From the NCBI GenBank assembly GCA_002451695.1, contig DKDC01000017.1, positions 54,674-118,673 of the forward strand: a stretch of 64,000 nucleotides of DNA. The letters run 5' to 3'. Made by a program: the position numbers and the translations under genes. Positions 51,806 to 60,547 of the stretch are shown here, piece after piece (position 1 is the stretch's first letter; each line of letters begins with the position of its first letter). The notes beneath the pieces are model-generated. The model was not told the origin of the DNA and searched no databases. It was given only the letters and a program-made list of their open reading frames with translations. This stretch comes from Prevotellaceae bacterium UBA6858. GTDB lineage: Bacteria > Bacteroidota > Bacteroidia > Bacteroidales > Bacteroidaceae.

Positions 51806-52399
51806 ATGGATAAATTGTGCAAACTCTCGGACGAGCAGTTGGTGAAGAATTACGCCAAGGGCGACAATGACGCTTTTGACACGTTGCTCGCACGGTATCA
51901 GCAGAAAATATACTCTTATATACTCTTCCTCGTACACGATGCCGAGGTGGCTGACGACCTGTTTCAAGAAACGTTCATGAAAGCCATTGTTACCATACGG
52001 CAGGGGCGTTACGTGGAGAGCGGGCGTTTTTCGGCGTGGCTCACACGCATTGCCCACAACCTTGTGATAGACAAATACCGCCAGGACCGCAACTCGAATG
52101 TCATTTCAAACGACGCGAGCGATGCCGACCTGTTCAACGACGCTTCCCTGTCGGACATAACGGTGGAGATGAAGATGATCACAGAACAGTCGCTCACCGA
52201 CGTGGGACGGCTTTTGCGCGAACTGCCCGACAACCAGAAGGAGGTTTTGTATATGCGCTTTTACCAGGATTTGAGCTTCAAGGAAATCGCCGACGCCACA
52301 GGCGTGAGCATAAACACCGCGCTCGGGCGTATGCGCTACGGGCTTATAAACCTGCGTAAGATGGTCAGCGAGCGCGGCATAGTGCTTGAGGTTTATTGA
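51806..52399 (+). CDS. ECF-type RNA polymerase sigma factor
   Basis: 197 residues. Region 2 (about 15-80) with DAFDTLLARYQQKIYSYILFLVHDAEVADDLFQETFMKAI and the -10 recognition helix, then a linker and region 4 (about 130-185) with LPDNQKEVLYMRFYQDLSFKEIADATGVSINTALGRMRYGL. That is sigma-70 family, ECF group. No anti-sigma gene or membrane sensor follows; the next bases hold repeat copy 9 instead. Such orphan ECF factors in Bacteroidota may be regulated by distant partners or by their own expression. Confidence 0.93.
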   Translation: MDKLCKLSDEQLVKNYAKGDNDAFDTLLARYQQKIYSYILFLVHDAEVADDLFQETFMKAIVTIRQGRYVESGRFSAWLTRIAHNLVIDKYRQDRNSNVISNDASDADLFNDASLSDITVEMKMITEQSLTDVGRLLRELPDNQKEVLYMRFYQDLSFKEIADATGVSINTALGRMRYGLINLRKMVSERGIVLEVY

Positions 52400-52480
52400 T
52401 TGCCGCATTCCGTAAAAGCGGGGGTGCAAACTTCGTGTTTTTAATTTGCAAAGCAGAATTAATCAATAAATTTCGCCTCC

Positions 52481-52770
52481 GTAGGGGCGTATTGCATACG
52501 CCCTAAATTGCGCGGATTTTGCAATGATGCGGCGATGGATTGCGGCGTTTGCAACGTGTGGTTCATGAGGTGGCTTACAGGGCGTATGCAATACCCCATG
52601 CAATTATCGGAATACCAAAACTGACGGCTTTTCCCATATACCCCGAAAACTGCATAGGATGTAGGAAAAACTATGTCCTATGCAGGAAAAATTATGTCTG
52701 ATATAATCCGGACTACATCAGACCTTTTTTATGCACCTTGCAAAGTGCTGAAAACCAAACGCTTGCAAAT
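52481..52770 (-). repeat. dispersed intergenic repeat, copy 9 (with paired palindromes)
   Basis: Two GC palindromes (52481-52504 and 52579-52602, the second with one base missing) flank a 74-base spacer very like that in copy 2 (AATTGCGCGG, TTTTGCAATG, GGTTCATG), then the core 52645-52730 with T6 at 52725-52730 and a tail with GTGCTGAAAACCAAACGCTTGCAAATG. Arms 52697-52706 and 52714-52723 pair on the minus strand with one G-U. On the plus strand it lies after the sigma factor gene. The 710-base gap 52400-53109 also holds the small ORF at 52946. Confidence 0.85.
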
Positions 52771-52945
52771 GTTTTTCAAAGCAAGGCCAATTCACTGGAA
52801 ACCAAGATGTTGCGGCAAATTTGCGTGTGCCGCCGTTTTTTGTTCTGCGGCGCGTTTTCAAAAATAACGTGCAACAATTCCCATGACATTATAATAATGT
52901 GGTGTGCGGGACGTTATCATAGTGTAAACATTCAAATTACTGCCT

Positions 52946-53074
52946 ATGATTAAATTCTCCCCCTCTGAATTGTCCCCGCGTGAAGCCACGCTGCAATTTC
53001 TCAAGTTTTTCGCCCGCAACTATATGCCCTTGGAGTTTCCCAAGGCTGGCGGTGCGCCTGTGGTGATGAACTGA
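52946..53074 (+). CDS. tiny ORF upstream of purT
   Basis: 42 residues: starts MIKFSPSELSPREATLQF and ends MN, with a helical, aromatic and basic middle (LKFFARNYMPLEFPK). Stop 35 bases before purT. Too short for a reliable call by composition, but the protein-like character (Ser/Pro cap, then an amphipathic helix) and its position before purT make it worth keeping. A leader peptide or short independent protein are both possible. Confidence 0.4.
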   Translation: MIKFSPSELSPREATLQFLKFFARNYMPLEFPKAGGAPVVMN

Positions 53075-53109
53075 CATCGCCGCCCTTTCAAGACAATAAC
53101 AATTAAGAC

Positions 53110-54276
53110 ATGAAGAAGATAATGCTGCTGGGTTCGGGAGAACTCGGCAAGGAATTTGTGATAGCCGCCAAGCGTCTCGGACAGTACGTGGTTGCTTGTG
53201 ACTCTTATCAGCACGCCCCTGCAATGCAGGTGGCGGACGAGTTTGAAGTGCTCAATATGCTCGACGGGGACGCCCTTTGCGCGGCAGTTCACCGCCACCG
53301 CCCCGACATTATAGTGCCGGAGGTCGAGGCCATACGCACCGAACGCCTTTACGACTTTGAGCGCGATGGGATACAGGTTGTGCCGAGCGCACGCGCCGTA
53401 AACTTCACCATGAACCGCAAGGCCATACGCGACCTTGCGGCCAAGGAGCTGGGCTTGAAGACTGCCCGCTACCGCTATGCCAGGAGCCTCGGGGAAATGC
53501 GCGAGGCTGTGGGCGAGATAGGGATGCCGTGCGTTGTAAAGCCGCTCATGTCCTCATCGGGGCACGGCCAGAGCGTGATACGCACGGAAGAGGACATACA
53601 GGCTTCGTGGGATTTCGCCTGCAGCGGCGCAAGGGGCGACGTGATGGAGGTGATAGTTGAGGAGTTCGTGAAGTTCGACAGCGAGATTACGCTCCTCACC
53701 GTAACGCAGCGCAGCGGCAAGACGCTTTTCTGCGCACCCATAGGACACGTGCAAAAGCACGGCGACTACCGCGAGAGCTTCCAGCCCGCCGTAATCAAGG
53801 CGGGGCATCTTGAGGAGGCGCAGCGCATGGCCGATGCCGTAACACGCGCCCTCACAGGTTGCGGAATATGGGGCGTGGAGTTCTTCTTGAGCAACGAGAA
53901 CGGGGTGTATTTCTCCGAACTTTCCCCGCGCCCGCACGACACAGGCATGGTTACGCTCGCGCAAACGCAGAACCTGAACGAGTTTGAGCTTCATCTGCGT
54001 GCGCTTCTCGGTCTCCCCGTCCCCGAAATAGAACAGTTGCGCGCCGGGGCTAGCTGCCCGATACTCGCCGTGAGCGACACGCCGGTGGAACCCGACTTTG
54101 TGGGCGTAGACCAGGCGTTGCTTGAGCCGCGCACCGATTTGCGCATTTTCGGCAAGCCGCGTGCATGGAAGGAACGCCGCCTTGGAGTGGCGTTGGCCTA
54201 CGACAGCATCGGCTGCGACATGGACGCGCTTCGCGAGAAAGTGAAGGGCGTCGCCGCCAAGGTGAGGAATCTCTAA
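53110..54276 (+). CDS. purT: phosphoribosylglycinamide formyltransferase 2
   Basis: ATP-grasp enzyme that makes formyl-GAR from formate, ATP and GAR in purine synthesis. 388 residues. Start [23 protein letters not shown] (2-24), ATP-grasp lid [15 protein letters not shown] (142-156), then [15 protein letters not shown], and Mg-binding [30 protein letters not shown]. Full length. No other purine gene in the window. Confidence 0.95.
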   Translation: MKKIMLLGSGELGKEFVIAAKRLGQYVVACDSYQHAPAMQVADEFEVLNMLDGDALCAAVHRHRPDIIVPEVEAIRTERLYDFERDGIQVVPSARAVNFTMNRKAIRDLAAKELGLKTARYRYARSLGEMREAVGEIGMPCVVKPLMSSSGHGQSVIRTEEDIQASWDFACSGARGDVMEVIVEEFVKFDSEITLLTVTQRSGKTLFCAPIGHVQKHGDYRESFQPAVIKAGHLEEAQRMADAVTRALTGCGIWGVEFFLSNENGVYFSELSPRPHDTGMVTLAQTQNLNEFELHLRALLGLPVPEIEQLRAGASCPILAVSDTPVEPDFVGVDQALLEPRTDLRIFGKPRAWKERRLGVALAYDSIGCDMDALREKVKGVAAKVRNL

Positions 54277-54302
54277 TCCAACATTAAACCAAAGAAAATA
54301 AA

Positions 54303-54956
54303 ATGACACCGATAATATCCCCTTCGCTGCTCGCCGCCGATTTCGGCAACCTTGCCCGCGACGTTGAGATGCTCAACCGCAGCAGTGCCGACTGGATGCA
54401 CCTTGACGTGATGGACGGGGTTTTTGTGCCAAACATCTCTTTTGGCTTCCCTGTCATGAAGGCGATAGCAGGCGTTGCGAGAAAACCGCTCGACGTACAC
54501 CTTATGACCGTGCAGCCGGAACGCTATATAGAGAACGTTAAGGAACTCGGCGCACGCATAATGAACGTGCACGTGGAGGCAAGCCCGCACCTTCACCGCA
54601 CAATCCAGCAAATCCACTCTGCGGGAATGCTCGCCGGGGCCACGCTTAACCCCTCCACGCCGGTGAGCATGGTCGAGGATGTGCTGGAGGAACTTGACCT
54701 TGTTCTCATCATGTCGGTAAATCCGGGCTTCGGAGGGCAGAAATTCATAGAGCATTCCCTGAAAAAGGTGGAGAAGCTGCGCCGTATGATTGACTCCTGC
54801 GGTTCAGGTGCGCTTATCGAGGTTGACGGAGGCGTTAACTCCGAAAATGCGCCGCTGCTCGTCAGCGCCGGAGCCGACGCCCTTGTGGCGGGAAGCGCGG
54901 TGTTCAACGCTCCGGACCCGGAAGCGGAGATTGAAGCGCTGAAGGCGATGGAATAA
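54303..54956 (+). CDS. rpe: ribulose-phosphate 3-epimerase
   Basis: 217 residues; TIM-barrel enzyme of the pentose phosphate pathway. Ser7 in SPSLLAADF, His33 and Asp35 in WMHLDVMDGVFVPN, His66 in VHLMT, and the second catalytic acid in ALIEVDGGVNSENA are all present. 26 bases after purT and 20 before comEC. Confidence 0.96.
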   Translation: MTPIISPSLLAADFGNLARDVEMLNRSSADWMHLDVMDGVFVPNISFGFPVMKAIAGVARKPLDVHLMTVQPERYIENVKELGARIMNVHVEASPHLHRTIQQIHSAGMLAGATLNPSTPVSMVEDVLEELDLVLIMSVNPGFGGQKFIEHSLKKVEKLRRMIDSCGSGALIEVDGGVNSENAPLLVSAGADALVAGSAVFNAPDPEAEIEALKAME

Positions 54957-54976
54957 GTCAGCCTTAGGGCGGGGGG

Positions 54977-57160
54977 ATGTACACGCAGGGCAAGACGCAA
55001 GGCATTTCGTTTTCAGCGTTGGGCAAATTCCCCGTGCTGCATTTTGTTGTGCCGCTCGCCTTGGGCATTGCCGCCGGCTGGTATGCCCAAGGTGCGCTCC
55101 GTGAATGCTCGCGGTTTTTGTGGGCTGCGACGGCGGTGTGCGCCATTGTGCTGGCGGTGCTTGCTGTGTATTACAAGCGGTGGGTGGAAAACCTCGGGTT
55201 TTACATTTCCACCGTTATGTTTTTCTTTTCTCTCGGCATGGCCAACGCCACGGAGGCGCTTAAAATGTCGGAATACCCATGGGAGAAAAACAAGGCTGCT
55301 TATGGCGGGGTTGTGGTCTCCGTTCCGGCGGTCAAAGAACGTGTGGTAAGGTTTCGCGTGAAGGTCGCGGAAGTTTTGGCAAAGGACGGCGTGCGCCGCG
55401 TGAACCGTTTAGCCGAGATTACGTCAGTGCGCCCCGGCTGCGCGGACACTCTTAGGGCGGGCGATGCCGTTATGTTTTATGCCAAGGTGGCTGAGCCGCG
55501 AAACGCCGGCAATCCCTACGAATTTGATTACGCTTCCTATCTGAGGCAGCACGGAGTTGCCGGGACGGCTTTCGTATATGGCGATGACGTTGTGCCGATG
55601 TCGGAGGAACAGTCTGCAAGGGTTTTGAAACAATGTCTTGGCGCGGCTGGCAGAATTGCGCTTTGGGGCGGAAAGGTGCGCGGCGCGCTTTTGCAGGTTT
55701 ACCGCGAGGCGGGAATGGAAGGCGACTTGCTCGGCGTGGTGTCGGCAATGACTTTGGGCGAGAAGTCGCTTGTGTCCCGCGAGGTGCGCGAAGTTTTTTC
55801 CGGCACGGGAACGAGCCACGTCCTTGCCCTCTCCGGGCTGCATCTTGGCATATTGTTTTCGTTGCTCCAGTATATTCTTACCTTCGGCGGGCGTTTGCGC
55901 CGCATGAGAGTGCCTTGCCAGGCGGCCGTGATACTGTTTGTGTGGATTTACGCCGTGGTGGCGGGAATGCCGCAGTCGCTTGTCAGGGCTTCCGTAATGT
56001 GCACGCTCGTGTGCCTTGCCGTTATATTCCGCCGCAGCCCGCTTTCGGCAGGAAACCTGCACCTTGCCGCGTTCCTGATATTGCTTTTCAACCCGCTGTC
56101 ATTGTTTGATGTGGGTTTTCAGTTGTCTTTCGTCTCAGTGCTGTTCATTCTGAAGCTCATGCCTTCGGTTGCGCCCCGGCGGGTGGTTGCCGCTTCGTGG
56201 GTGGGAAGGCTTTGGGGATTTATGGCGGTGTCTTTGTGCGCCCAGATAGGCGTTGCCCCGCTTGTGGCGTACTATTTCCACAATTTCCCCACGTGTTTCA
56301 TGATGTCAAACCTTGTAACGGTGCCTGCTTCGGCGGTCATTGTGCCTTTGTCGTTCGCGCTCCTCGCCTTTTCGTGGCTTCACCCTCTGGCAACCGCGCT
56401 TGTTTGGCTGCTCAAGACCATTCTGCACTTTCTGTTCGCCTTTCTGGCTTTTGTCGCCGGCATTCCCGGCGCGTTTGTTCCGCTCTATCCCTCGTTGGCA
56501 ACCGTTGTGTTGGTTTACGCATCCTTGCTGTTTCTTGTGATGTGGGCAAGTTCGCGCCGCAGGATATATGTTTATCCCATGCTTGCCGCTTTGGCTTGGG
56601 CTGTGCCTGTGCAGATGCTTTCGGGGAGGACTGTGGGAAAAAACGGGTGCGTTTGGTTTTACAACAGGCTTTCCGTCAGTGCCGTGCAATTTGTTGTGTC
56701 TCCCAAGGAAACGTATCTGTATTCTCCGCAAAACGCCGGCGATGAGGCGGTGTGGCACGCCTTGGCTTCCGTCTCGCGGAATTATTGGGCACGGTGCGGC
56801 ATGAAACGCCCTGTGCGGCTTCGTGGCGGCTTTGAAAACAGTTCGGCGAAATTCCATGACGGCTTGCTGCTGTTGGGCAGCAGGACGTTCCTTTTTCTTG
56901 ATGCCGCAACTCCGCGCAACAGTGCGCCTTCGGCTGTGAGCGTTGACGCGCTTTTCGTTTCACGCGGGTTCAGGGGAAGGCTTTCGCCGTGGACAGAGAA
57001 GGTCGCGGCGCACCTTGTGGTGCTTGACAGCGGAATTCCGGAGGCACGCAGGGAGGCTTTTGCCACGGAGTGCCGCAAGCGCGGGCTGCGTGTGCATGAC
57101 ATGGCGGCGGAGGGGGCTTTGAGGATGCCGTTGGGCGGAATGGGAGACCGCATGAAATAA
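54977..57160 (+). CDS. ComEC/Rec2-related membrane protein
   Basis: 727 residues. An N-terminal DUF4131-like part (30-200) with membrane segments and an OB-like beta domain, then the competence domain (about 230-530) with MTLGEKSLVSREVREVFSGTGTSHVLALSGLHLGILFSLL (near 255-300) and several membrane helices. The C-terminal domain that in full ComEC proteins is a metallo-beta-lactamase nuclease here lacks the HxHxDH motif; residues 560-700 are a beta-sandwich remnant or a different soluble domain. DNA uptake through the inner membrane is the family role, not proven here. Ends 53 bases before nrnA. Confidence 0.87.
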   Translation: MYTQGKTQGISFSALGKFPVLHFVVPLALGIAAGWYAQGALRECSRFLWAATAVCAIVLAVLAVYYKRWVENLGFYISTVMFFFSLGMANATEALKMSEYPWEKNKAAYGGVVVSVPAVKERVVRFRVKVAEVLAKDGVRRVNRLAEITSVRPGCADTLRAGDAVMFYAKVAEPRNAGNPYEFDYASYLRQHGVAGTAFVYGDDVVPMSEEQSARVLKQCLGAAGRIALWGGKVRGALLQVYREAGMEGDLLGVVSAMTLGEKSLVSREVREVFSGTGTSHVLALSGLHLGILFSLLQYILTFGGRLRRMRVPCQAAVILFVWIYAVVAGMPQSLVRASVMCTLVCLAVIFRRSPLSAGNLHLAAFLILLFNPLSLFDVGFQLSFVSVLFILKLMPSVAPRRVVAASWVGRLWGFMAVSLCAQIGVAPLVAYYFHNFPTCFMMSNLVTVPASAVIVPLSFALLAFSWLHPLATALVWLLKTILHFLFAFLAFVAGIPGAFVPLYPSLATVVLVYASLLFLVMWASSRRRIYVYPMLAALAWAVPVQMLSGRTVGKNGCVWFYNRLSVSAVQFVVSPKETYLYSPQNAGDEAVWHALASVSRNYWARCGMKRPVRLRGGFENSSAKFHDGLLLLGSRTFLFLDAATPRNSAPSAVSVDALFVSRGFRGRLSPWTEKVAAHLVVLDSGIPEARREAFATECRKRGLRVHDMAAEGALRMPLGGMGDRMK

Positions 57161-57213
57161 AATTTTTTCTTAATTTTGCATCCTTGGAAATCATAACCGA
57201 AATAAGATAGAAA

Positions 57214-58242
57214 ATGCTGGGTAACATAATGTCAGAAGCCGAGGCGGCTTTGTTCAGTAATATAACTGCAACAACCGGGAAAGCCGTCATAACCGCACAC
57301 TCCGCGCCCGACGGCGATGCGATAGGCTCTTCGCTCGCCCTTGCCTCATACTTGCGCACGAACGGCGTGGAGGCAAAGATAGTGATGCCCGACAGTCTGC
57401 CCGATTTCCTTATGTGGCTTCCCGGTGCGCCCGACATTGTTTGCCACGATGTTGCGCCGGCGGAGGCGGAACGCCTTGTGGGCGAAGCCGACACCGTTTT
57501 CTGCCTCGACTTCAACGACCTTTCGAGGATTCACGCCCTTGCCCCGGCGGTGGAAAGCAGCAATGCGCGCAAGGTTATGGTGGATCATCATCCCGAGCCT
57601 GTGCTCGAAACGGAACTGAGGGTTTGCCGCCCCGACCTGAGCTCGGCTTCCGAAGTGGTGTTCCGCATACTGTGGCAGTTGGGTCATTTCCCCGCCATGA
57701 CAAAAGACGAGGCCGTGTGCATATATTGCGGCATGATGACCGACACGGGCGGTTTTGCCTACAATTCGTCAAGCCCGGAGATTTATTTCATAATAAGCGA
57801 ACTGCTCACCAAGGGATTCGACAAGGACAAGGTTTACCGCAACGTTTACAACAACTACTCCAAAAGCCGTGTGAGGCTCACGGGCTACATTCTTTATAAC
57901 AAGTTGCACTTCTATCCCAAGCTGCGGGCGTGCTATTACACGCTCACGGGCGAGGAGATGAAGCGTTTCAGCTTCCAGCGCGGCGACACCGAGGGGCTTG
58001 TCAATATGCCGTTGGTTGTGAAGGGCATGAGGCTTTCCATAGCCCTGCGCGAGGACACCGAGGGCGGGAAAATAAGGATTTCGCTGCGGTCGGTGGATGA
58101 TTTTCCGTGCAACAAAATGGCGGCGGAGTTCTTCAACGGCGGCGGGCATCTTAACGCCTCCGGCGGGGAGCTGTACTGCACAATGGAGGAGGCTGTGGAG
58201 CAGGTGAACCGTGCGGTGGCGGCATACGCCAAGCTGCTTTGA
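57214..58242 (+). CDS. DHH family phosphoesterase (NrnA, oligoribonuclease/pAp phosphatase)
   Basis: 342 residues. DHH domain: His29, Asp33 and Asp35 in ITAHSAPDGDAIGSSLALASYL, Asp99 in CLDFND, and the DHH triplet (Asp124-His125-His126) in VMVDHHPEP. DHHA1 domain with RVRLTGYILYNKLHF and C-terminal GGGHLNASGGELYC, which binds substrate. The family degrades nanoRNAs (2-5 nt) and pAp. An in-frame ATG five codons downstream is an alternative start. A TAATTTTG at 57171-57178 fits as a -7 box, so it may be independently expressed. Confidence 0.92.
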   Translation: MLGNIMSEAEAALFSNITATTGKAVITAHSAPDGDAIGSSLALASYLRTNGVEAKIVMPDSLPDFLMWLPGAPDIVCHDVAPAEAERLVGEADTVFCLDFNDLSRIHALAPAVESSNARKVMVDHHPEPVLETELRVCRPDLSSASEVVFRILWQLGHFPAMTKDEAVCIYCGMMTDTGGFAYNSSSPEIYFIISELLTKGFDKDKVYRNVYNNYSKSRVRLTGYILYNKLHFYPKLRACYYTLTGEEMKRFSFQRGDTEGLVNMPLVVKGMRLSIALREDTEGGKIRISLRSVDDFPCNKMAAEFFNGGGHLNASGGELYCTMEEAVEQVNRAVAAYAKLL

Positions 58243-58339
58243 CACGCAAACTGTGGCAAGAGCATTTTCCTGTATTTTTCGCACAAAAACGCAACCGCTT
58301 GAAAGCCAGAGATATATCTGAAATCAGATTTGCTTCGTA

Positions 58340-58460
58340 ACTTTTTGTTTTCCAGTAGTTTGCAAAGGGCGGAAAAAGGTCTGATGTAGGAAAAATTATA
58401 TCAGACATAATTTTTCCTACGTAGGACATGGTTTTTTCTGTGTCCGATGTGGTTTTTGCT
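58340..58460 (+). repeat. dispersed intergenic repeat, copy 10
   Basis: Core 58373-58455: A5, GGTCTGATGTAG, an AAAAATTA linker, arm TATATCAGAC, then T-run units ending in GATGTGGTTTTT. Arms 58380-58389 and 58398-58407 (about) form a hairpin with one G-U on the plus strand. No GC palindrome. It lies between convergent nrnA and the hypothetical gene; its minus-strand orientation carries a T-run after the hairpin. Confidence 0.8.
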
Positions 58461-58522
58461 GATATTGGTGTGTGCTTGCCACTGTGAGGTGTGTTTGCAG
58501 CCACAAACCTTATGGCTTGTTT

Positions 58523-59041
58523 TTATATGCCTGTTTGGTAATCGGTAATCATTATCGAAGAAGACAGACCTTTTTTATAACTCCCCGAAATGTTCACAGC
58601 GCCTTTCTTGAGCTTTTCCTTAATGGGAATTTCATTCTTGACAGGCAGGCTTATTGTCTGCCCTTCAATTTCAAACATAATGGAAGAGGGGCTTCTGTAG
58701 CCCGAAGAAAAAGCATCTTCGATTTGCGAGCTGAAAAAGTTCTCCTCCTGATGTTCTGCATAAAACACATTGATGACAAAGAACAGCGCGAGAGAGACAC
58801 AGAACGTCCACCATCCGATGACAGGGGGCTTGATTTTGCTTTTTGCAAGGAATTTCATCACTGCCATTGCGGAGGCAACAATGAGCAGGACTACATATAA
58901 AAAGGAAAAGTCGGAATAACAAATCCTGTTGTATTGGGAGAAATAATAACCTGTGAGCAAAATGACGCATGGTGGCAAAAAATGTTTGTAATACACCTTG
59001 TCCCCGTTTGCCCTGCTTGCCTTCTTGCGCTTTTTCTTCAT
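58523..59041 (-). CDS. hypothetical membrane protein
   Basis: 172 residues; family not recognised. A very basic N-terminus (KKKRKKASR), then three hydrophobic segments (about 20-36, 46-62, 76-92) and a charged soluble part (93-172) rich in Glu and Ser with a beta-like SIMFEIEGQTISLPV segment. More AT-rich than its neighbours. Expressed alone. An unremarkable small membrane protein; no function can be assigned. Confidence 0.7.
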   Translation of the reverse strand: MKKKRKKASRANGDKVYYKHFLPPCVILLTGYYFSQYNRICYSDFSFLYVVLLIVASAMAVMKFLAKSKIKPPVIGWWTFCVSLALFFVINVFYAEHQEENFFSSQIEDAFSSGYRSPSSIMFEIEGQTISLPVKNEIPIKEKLKKGAVNISGSYKKGLSSSIMITDYQTGI

Positions 59042-59182
59042 CGTTTCAATTCGCTTGTTGTTGTAATCTTCGTGAATACCTGCGGGCGCCTATGTCTGTA
59101 TTGCCATTATTTCTATAACAATAATGATGTTGCAAATATAATGAAATTGTCTTGAAATGCCCGATGATTGGGCGATTTTGCT

Positions 59183-59190
59183 TATATTTG
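59183..59190 (+). promoter_or_regulatory. -7 box for the Gfo/Idh oxidoreductase gene
   Basis: TATATTTG at 59183-59190, 39 bases before the start codon. No clean -33 match. Confidence 0.5.
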
Positions 59191-59229
59191 CAATAAATAA
59201 TGTAACAAAAACAATTATAACAAAATAAC

Positions 59230-60516
59230 ATGAAAACCAACAGGAGAGATTTCTTGAAAACCGTTGGCGGGATAGGATTGTTTTCCATAGTCCCGAGCAG
59301 TGTGTTGGGCGGCAGGGGCAGAGTTGCCCCCAGCGACCAACTGACCAAAGGCATCATAGGCGTTGGCGGCATAGGCCGCTCGTCCTATCACTTCACGAGC
59401 GACAAATACTGCCGCCTTGTGGCGATGTGCGATGTTGACAGCAAACACCTTGAGCAGGCAAAGGCCGAGGCCAAGGAGAAGTTCAAGGAGGATTGCGCAA
59501 CCTATCATGATTTCCGCGACCTTATAAAAGACCCCAACGTGGACGTGGTTCACATTGCCACGCCTCCCCATTGGCACGCGCTCATGTCGATTGAGGCCGC
59601 AAAGGCAGGCAAGGACATCTGGTGCGAAAAGCCGATGACCCGCACCATAGGCGAGGGACGCGCAGTGATAGAGGCTGTGAAGAGATACAACCGCATTTTC
59701 CGCCTCAACACATGGTTCCGCTTCAAGGACACGTTCTACGGTCTCGGCACTACGGTTGAGCCGCTCAAGAAGCTCGTGAAGAGCGGGATGCTCGGCTGGC
59801 CGCTGAAATTCACCGTGTCGGGAGCGACCGGCTTCACTTGGAAATTCTACTGGGTGGGCAAGGAAAACCTCGCGCCCGAACCTGTCCCCTCAAACCTTGA
59901 CTACGATATGTGGCTGGGCCCTGCCCCATACAAGCCATATAACATCCACCGCACCCACCAAACCTTCCGCGGCTATTGGGACTACGACGGCGGAGGTCTC
60001 ACGGATATGGGACAGCACTATCTTGACCCGGTGCAGTATCTTCTCGACAAGGACGACGAGTCGCCGGTTAAGGTTGAGGTTGACGCTCCGCAGCAGCACC
60101 CGGACGCAGTGGGCATATGGCACAAGATAACTTACACCTACGCCGACGGATGCCAGATTGTGCTCGAGGGAGAAGGCTTTGAATCTCCGGGAAAGACCCC
60201 TTACATCGAAGGGCCTAAGGGAAAAGTGTTCCGTGGCTTTGAATGCACAATTCCCGACGTAATGAACAAGATTGCCGAAATGCCCGACCCCGAACCGCAG
60301 CGCACGGACTTCATAGAGTGCATACGCACACGCCAGAAATTCGCCCTCAACGAGGTTAACGGACACCGCAGCTGCACTCTCGTGAACATGGCGGCAACAG
60401 CCCTCCGCCTTAACCGCAAGGTGCTGAACTACGACCCGGCAACGGGTACGTTTGTCGGCGATCCCGATGCAACGGCAATGATAAACCAGCCGATGCGCGG
60501 CGAGTGGCATCTTTAA
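59230..60516 (+). CDS. Gfo/Idh/MocA family oxidoreductase with Tat signal
   Basis: 428 residues. A twin-arginine signal (NRRDFLKTVGG, 4-14) precedes the Rossmann domain, whose GVGGIG dinucleotide loop is at 44-49. The EKPM motif with its catalytic Lys134 (residues 133-136) marks the Gfo/Idh/MocA active site. The C-terminal beta domain (about 165-428) has GGGLTDMGQHYLDPVQYLL, with a His as second catalytic residue of many members. Exported, folded, with bound NAD(P) is the rule for Tat members such as glucose-fructose oxidoreductase. Next to a DUF1080 gene, so C3 oxidation of a glycoside in the periplasm is the leading hypothesis. Confidence 0.92.
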   Translation: MKTNRRDFLKTVGGIGLFSIVPSSVLGGRGRVAPSDQLTKGIIGVGGIGRSSYHFTSDKYCRLVAMCDVDSKHLEQAKAEAKEKFKEDCATYHDFRDLIKDPNVDVVHIATPPHWHALMSIEAAKAGKDIWCEKPMTRTIGEGRAVIEAVKRYNRIFRLNTWFRFKDTFYGLGTTVEPLKKLVKSGMLGWPLKFTVSGATGFTWKFYWVGKENLAPEPVPSNLDYDMWLGPAPYKPYNIHRTHQTFRGYWDYDGGGLTDMGQHYLDPVQYLLDKDDESPVKVEVDAPQQHPDAVGIWHKITYTYADGCQIVLEGEGFESPGKTPYIEGPKGKVFRGFECTIPDVMNKIAEMPDPEPQRTDFIECIRTRQKFALNEVNGHRSCTLVNMAATALRLNRKVLNYDPATGTFVGDPDATAMINQPMRGEWHL

Positions 60517-60547
60517 TAAGAAAAACACCCTAAACTGAAAACAGAAA

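Noticed and set aside
52673..52867. 64-codon plus-strand frame starting MSYAGKIMSDI
   Set aside because: Encoded by repeat copy 9. Similar frames with stops occur in the other copies.
58151..58504. 117-codon minus-strand frame
   Set aside because: Runs through repeat copy 10 into the 3' end of nrnA on the opposite strand; no independent support.
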